Positions 15,068 to 19,935 of a stretch of 19,935 nt of DNA are shown piece by piece (position 1 is the stretch's first letter; every line of letters starts with the position of its first letter). The notes beneath the pieces are model-generated. The model was not told the origin of the DNA and made no database searches. It saw only the letters and a program-made list of their open reading frames with translations. Source of the stretch: Chlorobiota bacterium (GTDB lineage Bacteria > Bacteroidota > Ignavibacteria > Ignavibacteriales > Ignavibacteriaceae). The position numbers and the translations under genes are program-made. The stretch is taken from positions 1 to 19,935 of the forward strand of contig RHKR01000005.1 in assembly GCA_008363265.1 (NCBI GenBank), in the 5' to 3' direction.

Positions 15068-15134
15068 TAAGAACTTAAGAACCCCGGAACCCCGGAACCG
15101 CCGTAGCACCGAATCCGCCGCGGCGGACCGAAAT
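15068..15134. repeat. 8-bp tandem repeat array after the capsid gene, same family as 9508-9627
   Basis: Units TAAGAACT, TAAGAACC, CCGGAACC, CCGGAACC, GCCGTAGC and ACCGAATC run in phase from 15068 to 15115. They are interrupted by a GC palindrome and resume with ACCGAAAT at 15127-15134. TAAGAACT, CCGGAACC and ACCGAATC are exact units of the array beside the peroxidase gene; AGAACCCCGGAACC is shared as a 14-mer. Confidence 0.85.
15114..15127. repeat. 14-bp perfect palindrome after the capsid gene (right)
   Basis: TCCGCCGCGGCGGA is a perfect palindrome inside the 8-bp array. Its outer bases are shared with repeat units on both sides. It pairs with the palindrome at 15053-15066 to bracket the array. 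Confidence 0.9.
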
Positions 15135-15155
15135 ACCTAAAAGAAAGGAAACAAA

Positions 15156-15347
15156 ATGAAATTCATAAGCAAATACAGAAGATATTCGATAACATTAAAG
15201 GGGAAGAAGTACTCCTTCACGCCGGAAGAGGCGACGGGGGTGTACATTACCGGGGATGAGGGCGAGATCAACGACCTGAAGGGCTCGCCTGCATTCGGAC
15301 GTGACTACCACGTGACCGGTGAAGACCCGGGAAGGAAGAAGAAATGA
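15156..15347 (+). CDS. small hypothetical protein of the virion cluster
   Basis: 63 residues, unrecognised. It begins with a short basic beta hairpin (KYRRYSITLKGKKYSFTP) and ends in GRKKK; the middle has TGVYITGDEGEINDLKGSPAFG. There is no signal or membrane segment. Ribosome site AAAGGA (15144-15149) precedes ATG 15156. The stop overlaps the next start as ATGA at 15344-15347, so the two are coupled. Small proteins at this position, between capsid and adaptor genes, are often head-decoration or completion proteins; that role is only inferred from position. Confidence 0.75.
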   Translation: MKFISKYRRYSITLKGKKYSFTPEEATGVYITGDEGEINDLKGSPAFGRDYHVTGEDPGRKKK

Positions 15348-15970
15348 ACACCGCTGATCTGGTCTCCCGCGTGCGGAGCCTGCTTGATGAAAGGGAAGCC
15401 GGCTTCTGGAGCGATAAGGAGATAATCGATTCACTTAACGATGCGGGTGACGAGGTGTACAATTTCGCACTCTTCATCTTCACCGAGAGGGGAGCAGGAG
15501 GGGGGCTCCCCCTCCTTTTAACACCGTTCATGAAGGAGGAGCATTTCACTTCCGTCACCGGTGGTGAGATTCCGCTCCCGGGTGACCTCTCATACATTCT
15601 CGAAGTTAAATGCTCCCCGACAGCCGGTGGCACCGAGGTACCGTGCTCCCTCTGGAGCAGTTCAATGCTCCGGTACGCGCGGGAGCACAACTCGCTTCTG
15701 AGGTCGGGGGCCAATAACCTTTACTGTCACGTCTCCGGTGGCGACCTCATTTTCAGCGTCCCGCTTGTGGGAGGGAGTTACACGATCAGCTATCTTGGCC
15801 GGCCCGTCAGGATGACTGAAACAGTTGACCCTGAACTTCCGGGGAACGCTGCGGGAGCACTCGTGGCATACGCCGTCGCGCTTCTCCTCGAAAAGGACAG
15901 GCAGGGCGAAGAGGCCGCCTCTTTCTTCAGGCTCTATACATCAAAGATCGAACAGCTGGCTCAGCTCTAA
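15344..15970 (+). CDS. phage adaptor-like (head-tail connector) protein, copy 1
   Basis: 208 residues. The opening LVSRVRSLLDEREAGFWSDKEIIDSLNDAGDEVYNF (6-41) has the helix-turn-helix layout and W-D-KEI-LN-A pattern seen at the start of phage adaptor and DUF6682-like connector proteins. A beta-rich middle (about 65-155) is followed by a C-terminal helical pair (165-208: AAGALVAYAVALLLEKD, EAASFFRLYTSKIEQL). Such proteins form the dodecameric ring between portal and tail. It is coupled to the previous gene by an ATGA overlap, and a second adaptor-like gene follows 18 nt later. The family call rests on pattern recognition and gene order. Confidence 0.72.
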   Translation: MNTADLVSRVRSLLDEREAGFWSDKEIIDSLNDAGDEVYNFALFIFTERGAGGGLPLLLTPFMKEEHFTSVTGGEIPLPGDLSYILEVKCSPTAGGTEVPCSLWSSSMLRYAREHNSLLRSGANNLYCHVSGGDLIFSVPLVGGSYTISYLGRPVRMTETVDPELPGNAAGALVAYAVALLLEKDRQGEEAASFFRLYTSKIEQLAQL

Positions 15971-15988
15971 AATGAAAGGGGGTACTTA

Positions 15989-16714
15989 ATGTCAGCAACA
16001 CTCGCGGAGCTCCGCGATCAGATAGTTATCGATGCCAATGTGCAGGGGAATCCATTGTTCCCCGTGAACAGGCTTAACAGGATAATCAACCTCGCGCAGA
16101 GGTCGATTCAGACCGAGCTTAACGGCCTCGGGATGAAAAAGTGGGAGGCGATGACCGATCTCTCCACGGGCACCCGGACGGGTACATTTGTCGGTAAAAG
16201 TGTTCTCACCATCCCCGTTGATGATGAGCACTTCCCCCAGATGCTCGAGTCGCCCCGTTCGGTTATCTTCATGGAGTGTGGCGACGGGGTGAGCCACGGC
16301 CTCGCCTATGAGGTTGATCTCGACCGGTTCAGGGAGCAGCTCGAGAACACGTGGCTCGAACCGACCGTTGCCTCGGCGGTTTTCATGCGGCTGGCGAACA
16401 ACATCATGCTCGCGCCCCACACCGTGAACCAATTGGTTGCCTACTATTACAGGGCGATCGAAGACCTCTCGGAAGACACCGACACCACTTCGATACCGGT
16501 CGAGTTCGAGGAATACGTGATCAAGAAGGCAGTCGCCGAGATCGACGGCATACTCGGAAACCTTGAAGCAAAGCAGCTGAAAACGAAACAGATACAGCAG
16601 GATATCGCCTCTGCCTACCAGAAATTCCTCGAGAAGCAGGGTGAAAAGGGGAGGATATCCCGCGAGAACACCCGGGGGCTGCCCGAGAATTTCGGCTACA
16701 AAATGGGGTACTGA
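15989..16714 (+). CDS. phage adaptor-like protein, copy 2 (SU10-type)
   Basis: 241 residues. The N-terminal helices LAELRDQIVIDANVQG and VNRLNRIINLAQRSIQTEL (5-20, 26-44) are typical of SU10-type adaptors. A beta-rich core (about 70-165) includes LANNIMLAPHTVNQLVAYYYRAIEDL (133-158). C-terminal helices (170-220) end in a long Lys/Gln-rich stretch. It should bind below the portal ring. It shares fold layout with the preceding gene but little obvious sequence, so the two may be different ring layers rather than a recent duplication. Ribosome site AAAGGGGG (15975-15982) lies 6 nt before ATG 15989. The next gene starts 2 nt after its stop. Confidence 0.77.
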   Translation: MSATLAELRDQIVIDANVQGNPLFPVNRLNRIINLAQRSIQTELNGLGMKKWEAMTDLSTGTRTGTFVGKSVLTIPVDDEHFPQMLESPRSVIFMECGDGVSHGLAYEVDLDRFREQLENTWLEPTVASAVFMRLANNIMLAPHTVNQLVAYYYRAIEDLSEDTDTTSIPVEFEEYVIKKAVAEIDGILGNLEAKQLKTKQIQQDIASAYQKFLEKQGEKGRISRENTRGLPENFGYKMGY

Positions 16715-16716
16715 GG

Positions 16717-18951
16717 ATGAACGAATCTGTTTTCACCGGTGCCGTGGGGGGGATCGACGAAGTTACCTCCCCTCTATTTCTACCGGAAGGGATGGTGAGC
16801 GAACTGGTTGATCTCGTGCTCGATGCTCCCGGACTTAAGGGAACACCTGTCAGGAGGGGGAACTGGGGGAATTTCTCCGCGCCCCCTCTTGCCGGTATCG
16901 AAGGCCTCGCGGTTGTCGCAGACACTACCGGGAGCAATTATCTTGCAGCCTTTTCAGGGGGAGGTGTTGCCCTCTCGAAGGAGGGAACCGGCGAATGGGA
17001 AACCCTCACAACCAGCCTTGATGACGAAGGGAGATGCGGTGCTTTTTCCGTGGGTGACGGGAGGAGTGTCATAAACCGGGGAAGATCGGCCGTTGTTGCC
17101 GGTGGCACGGGGCTTGAAGAGGTTACCCCTTTCGGAATTGCCGCGCCTGAAGTTTCCGGGGTCACGGCCGTTCAGTATGATTCAGGCGGGGGGATAGGGC
17201 CCGGTTGGTACAACTGGTTGCTCGTCTATGAGTCGGCTCAGGGTGATACATCAATGGCACCGGTACCGTTCACCGCTTACAGGGCTGCCGCCACGGGATC
17301 GACCGGTTTTTCGGGGGACACTAACAGGGTGGTGTTATCCGGTTTGCCCGTGCCTGCCGACCCCCGGGTTGTGAAGAAGCGGCTTTACCGGACGAGGGGG
17401 GTGATATCATCCACGGTGTCGCCATCCCCGTTCATCTTCTACGAGCTGGCGGTACTCGCTCCTGAAGAGACAGGCTACACCGACACCAAACACGACGATG
17501 AGCTTTCCACGTGGAGGGTGGCCGCATTCACACTTCCGCCTGCGGCAGTTAAGTGGTGCTTCAACAAAGGGAGGCTCTTCGCAGCAGATCTTCAGCTCCC
17601 TGAGGTGAACTTCTTCGCGCCGCCTTACTCAAACGACGGAACGGGAACAAGGGTTTTCTCTGGCACCGCCACGATCGAAGGGGGTGAGATATGGAACGCC
17701 TCAGACTACCGTTACCGCCTCGTCTATGTCGATGAAAACGGTACCGAAAGCGCGTTCATCGAAACCCCCGTGGTAACCACCCCCGGTGAGGAATATGAGA
17801 ACTTTGCCGCGGTAACGCTGAACTACATCCCTTTTCTTCCCCCGACCGAGGCGATGAGGATAACGGAGAAGAGACTCTACCGTACAAAGAAAGACGGTTC
17901 AGTCTTCTACCGCCACCCGGTGAAGCTGACCCTTAATCAGATATCGTTCACCGACACCGTTGCCGATACGGGACTCACAACAGAAGAGATGACCACAACC
18001 CGGGATGAGGTCGAATACCCCGCCACCCTTGCGTTTTCAGAGCCGGGGAAACACTTCACATTCTTCCCGGAGAGTCTTATCTCGCTGCCGGGAGGGGAGG
18101 CTGAGAGGATAATGAGCATCCACGACGATGGTGACGGGGTGCTGATCCTGACGCGCGGGGCGATCCACAAGCTTTACACTTCAGGCGATCCTGTAACGTG
18201 GCGGATCGTAACACTCTACACCACAGCCGGTCAGCAGCTCGAGGGGGGCGTTCTCGCCACTCCCGCGGGCGTGATATTCTTCGACCGGGGCACCTTTCAC
18301 CTCCTCTCCGGCGGTACGTTGAGGAACCTGGGTGAGGGGATCGGCAAAACCCTCTCCCGGGTAAAAGCTTTCATGCAGCCCGCAAGGTTTGCCTCAAGGA
18401 AGTGGTGCTGCTTCCCCGTGGTGCTTGAAGATGACTACAAACTCCTCCTGATATTTGATACCAAGGCGGGAGTGTGGTACAAGTTCACTCATCCCGGGTT
18501 GGGAGGGGTCTGTGTATTGCCCGCTTGTGGCAGTGCCATTGCCGGTGACATGGGGGATGAGGTGCTGCTCTCGTGGGGTGGGGGTTCTGTGGTGAGGTAT
18601 TATCCGGAGGGAACGGGACCTGATGTGGTCGGGGAGGTTGATTCGGAGGTTTCCGCGTTCATGCGCACCCGCGAGTTTTCAACTCAGGGGATGGGGCTGC
18701 AGAGGCTGAGGAAGCTCAGGCTTTACCTGCGTGCCCTTCCCGGTGAAGTGGAGGCAAAACTTGAAACAGAAAGCGGGGAGATAACTTTCGCTGATTCCTT
18801 CAGTTCCGGGGGGGAGGTTATCAGGATCCACCCTGTGGCCTCCTCTTCGGAAGGAATTGAATTCTGCAGGAGGGTTGCCGTCTCCCTTAGCGGGAGCGGT
18901 ATCGGGGCAATTAAAGGAATAAAACTTGAAAAAAGGAGGGTAAGGGATTGA
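16717..18951 (+). CDS. beta-propeller phage tail nozzle/stopper-like protein
   Basis: 744 residues, nearly all beta. Two related modules are visible: residues about 162-266 and 330-425. Each has a W/Y-rich strand ending VYES or VYVDENG, then KRLYRT (221-226 and 385-390), then a YTDTKHDDEL or FTDTVADTGL end. Residues about 445-640 read as propeller blades (AERIMSIHDDGDGVLILTRG, VIFFDRGTFHLLSGG, LLLIFDTKAGVWYKF). The C-terminal strand region (650-744, REFSTQGMGLQRLRKLRLYL) is common in phage propeller proteins. By position after the adaptors it is probably the ring that closes the short tail, but a receptor or fibre-anchoring role is possible. Its TGA overlaps the TTG start of the next gene. 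Confidence 0.75.
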   Translation: MNESVFTGAVGGIDEVTSPLFLPEGMVSELVDLVLDAPGLKGTPVRRGNWGNFSAPPLAGIEGLAVVADTTGSNYLAAFSGGGVALSKEGTGEWETLTTSLDDEGRCGAFSVGDGRSVINRGRSAVVAGGTGLEEVTPFGIAAPEVSGVTAVQYDSGGGIGPGWYNWLLVYESAQGDTSMAPVPFTAYRAAATGSTGFSGDTNRVVLSGLPVPADPRVVKKRLYRTRGVISSTVSPSPFIFYELAVLAPEETGYTDTKHDDELSTWRVAAFTLPPAAVKWCFNKGRLFAADLQLPEVNFFAPPYSNDGTGTRVFSGTATIEGGEIWNASDYRYRLVYVDENGTESAFIETPVVTTPGEEYENFAAVTLNYIPFLPPTEAMRITEKRLYRTKKDGSVFYRHPVKLTLNQISFTDTVADTGLTTEEMTTTRDEVEYPATLAFSEPGKHFTFFPESLISLPGGEAERIMSIHDDGDGVLILTRGAIHKLYTSGDPVTWRIVTLYTTAGQQLEGGVLATPAGVIFFDRGTFHLLSGGTLRNLGEGIGKTLSRVKAFMQPARFASRKWCCFPVVLEDDYKLLLIFDTKAGVWYKFTHPGLGGVCVLPACGSAIAGDMGDEVLLSWGGGSVVRYYPEGTGPDVVGEVDSEVSAFMRTREFSTQGMGLQRLRKLRLYLRALPGEVEAKLETESGEITFADSFSSGGEVIRIHPVASSSEGIEFCRRVAVSLSGSGIGAIKGIKLEKRRVRD
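18934..18939 (+). promoter_or_regulatory. ribosome binding site supporting a TTG start at 18948
   Basis: AGGAGG lies 8 nt before TTG 18948. An out-of-frame ATG at 18955 opens only about 51 codons and destroys the downstream overlap, so the TTG frame is preferred. Confidence 0.65.
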
Positions 18952-19250
18952 TACATGAAGAACTTAATGCACGGTTCGCGCCACTTCCGGCTGAAGGGGA
19001 TTCACTTCCCGAAAACGGAAGCATGCCCGAGGGGAGCTTTTATACGTGGCGGAAAGGGGTGTTGCGGCTCCTGTTTCTATACACCGGGGGCGAGCGGAGG
19101 CTCCTGACAACATATCCCAATATGCACAAGTCACTTCCGCCTGTTGAGGGGCTCCCGGATACGGTGAGGTTGGTTGTGAACACCGGTTCCTCGCTTCAGG
19201 AGTGGATAGTAAAAGATGGTAAATGGAAGAAAATTTTGGAGGTGACATGA
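18948..19250 (+). CDS. small hypothetical protein of the virion cluster
   Basis: 100 residues, unrecognised. A Pro/Glu-rich N-terminus (AEGDSLPENGSMPEG, 15-29) leads to a beta-rich basic core: FYTWRKGVLRLLFLYTGGER (31-50), then LVVNTGSSLQEWIVKDGKW (75-93). There is no signal peptide or membrane segment. The TTG start overlaps the previous stop (TTGA), and its own TGA overlaps the next ATG, so it is translationally coupled on both sides. GGAGGTGA (19238-19245) inside its end serves the next gene. It may be a minor virion protein, known only from position. Confidence 0.7.
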   Translation: MIHEELNARFAPLPAEGDSLPENGSMPEGSFYTWRKGVLRLLFLYTGGERRLLTTYPNMHKSLPPVEGLPDTVRLVVNTGSSLQEWIVKDGKWKKILEVT

Positions 19251-19935
19251 ACCTTACAGGTGATACTTACAACAAATTAATGGAGGAATTGCTGCGCTCT
19301 GCACTCGGCTCGGCTTTCCCGGGGATGAGTGCCGCGGGGGCGGGTTCGCTCATTCAGCCTGGTTCCCTCGCGGGCGACTGGGAGCGGGGGGTGGCCGGCT
19401 ACAAAAAGACCCTTCAGCAGGAGGCTGCTTCGGGGAGCAAGGCACTCGCGGAGCAGCAGGCCCGGGGGCTGAGGGAGATAGAGAGAGGCCGCGGAGCTAC
19501 AGTTCAGGAGTTGAACGACTCCCTCACAGCCGCCGGCCTTAACCGCTCGGGGGTGGCCGCCAACTCTCTGAATAAGATATACGAAAGCGAATCGGATGCC
19601 AAAAGCGACCTCATCACCCGCATCGGCGCGCTTGATGAACAGAGCAGGCGGGATGCCCTCACCAAGCTCCTCGGTATCGAGCAAACAGCATCAACCCTTG
19701 GGGCATCCGACCGTCAGGCTGAGCAGGAGCTCTTCTCACTCCTCTCGAACCTGAAACTCGCGGGTGACCGGAACAGGCTTCTCCGCGACGAGTTCGATCT
19801 TAAGAAGCTCGCCTACGAGGAGGGGAAAACAGGTCTCGGCGGGGCGGTCGGCTCGATCCTCGGGAGTTTGCTCGGCATAACCACCGGCGGCCTCGCGGTG
19901 GGAGCGGGTGACCGGCTCAATGACCTCATTTTTGG
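19247..19935 (+). CDS. putative virion internal/ejection protein (3' truncated)
   Basis: The frame runs open off the right edge; 229 codons are visible. It opens MNLTGDTYNKLMEELLRSAL. It is rich in Ala, Gly, Leu and charged residues and looks mostly helical: KTLQQEAASGSKALAEQQAR (about 50-69), then AANSLNKIYESESDAKSDL (about 99-117), then a Gln/Glu/Leu coil. Near the visible end is a small-residue hydrophobic segment, GLGGAVGSILGSLLGITTG (about 202-220), like a glycine-zipper or membrane-penetrating helix. Podovirus ejection proteins share this mix of long helices and membrane-active segments and lie after the tail genes. The start is ATG 19247, overlapping the previous stop. The function is inferred from composition and position; the total length is unknown. 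Confidence 0.7.
   Translation, partial: MNLTGDTYNKLMEELLRSALGSAFPGMSAAGAGSLIQPGSLAGDWERGVAGYKKTLQQEAASGSKALAEQQARGLREIERGRGATVQELNDSLTAAGLNRSGVAANSLNKIYESESDAKSDLITRIGALDEQSRRDALTKLLGIEQTASTLGASDRQAEQELFSLLSNLKLAGDRNRLLRDEFDLKKLAYEEGKTGLGGAVGSILGSLLGITTGGLAVGAGDRLNDLIF

Larger units (their letters stand above)
13440..19935 (+). mobile_element. SU10/podovirus-like virion morphogenesis cluster (prophage, remnant or domesticated particle; right end outside window)
   Basis: Eight co-directional genes with gaps of at most about 105 nt and several ATGA or TTGA overlaps, in the order scaffold-like, major capsid, small protein, two adaptor-like proteins, propeller/nozzle-like, small protein, internal protein. 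That order fits short-tailed phages of the SU10 type. The left boundary is sharp: host genes end at 13283. Terminase, portal, integrase, lysis and repressor genes are not in the visible part. No attachment site or tRNA marks the edge. Confidence 0.75.

Noticed and set aside
18955..19107. Alternative ATG-started 50-codon frame
   Set aside because: It is poorly placed for AGGAGG and ends inside the coupled TTG-started gene, whose stop overlaps the next start.

Overview
The window looks like chromosomal DNA from a bacterium of the Bacteroidota/Chlorobiota/Ignavibacteria (FCB) group, most probably an Ignavibacteriales-like organism. Two things point there. A secreted protein ends in a type IX secretion sorting domain with the phrase NYPNPFNPST (codons near 6526-6555). 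Two candidate promoters have the Bacteroidota layout TTTG/TTG, then 20 bases, then TAnnTTTG (3964-3995 and 13386-13416). This placement is inferred from family knowledge, not from a search.

Layout. (1) 2-3940, + strand: the 3' part of a CheR-methyltransferase/coiled-coil/PAS protein, followed in the same reading frame by a PAS-PAS-histidine kinase; only one TAG and four sense codons separate them. (2) 3964-8850, + strand: a candidate promoter with palindromes, then fabF, a T9SS-exported beta-rich protein, malQ and a TerB-like gene, spaced 16, 18 and 17 nt apart and closed by a strong hairpin-plus-T terminator. (3) 8905-9510, + strand: an exported or anchored Cys-type glutathione peroxidase. 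(4) 9594-13283, - strand: a thioredoxin-like CKWC protein, a long coiled-coil protein with a C-terminal receiver domain, and a GT4 glycosyltransferase. The glycosyltransferase has an 8-bp tandem array at its 3' end and a 7-bp array at its 5' end, and both are partly translated. (5) 13440-19935, + strand: a tightly packed virion-morphogenesis cluster of SU10/podovirus-like type, with a possible scaffold, the SU10-like major capsid protein, a small protein, two adaptor-like proteins, a propeller/nozzle-like protein, a small protein, and a putative internal/ejection protein that runs off the window.

How the parts may work together. Region 1 is signalling. Region 2 joins fatty-acid elongation, glucan metabolism and an exported protein in one probable transcript. 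Region 4 may be an envelope or polysaccharide module in which a receiver-tagged coiled-coil scaffold is translationally coupled to a glycosyltransferase. Region 5 is a prophage, a phage remnant or a domesticated particle: it abuts host genes directly, has a host-type promoter, and shows no terminase, portal, integrase or repressor on its left side.

The most unusual non-coding signal is a degenerate 8-bp tandem repeat family, found both between host genes (9508-9627) and just after the capsid gene (15068-15134). In the second place it is bracketed by two perfect 14-bp GC palindromes. No gene-free stretch exceeds about 160 bases. I saw no rRNA, tRNA, CRISPR array or insertion sequence.
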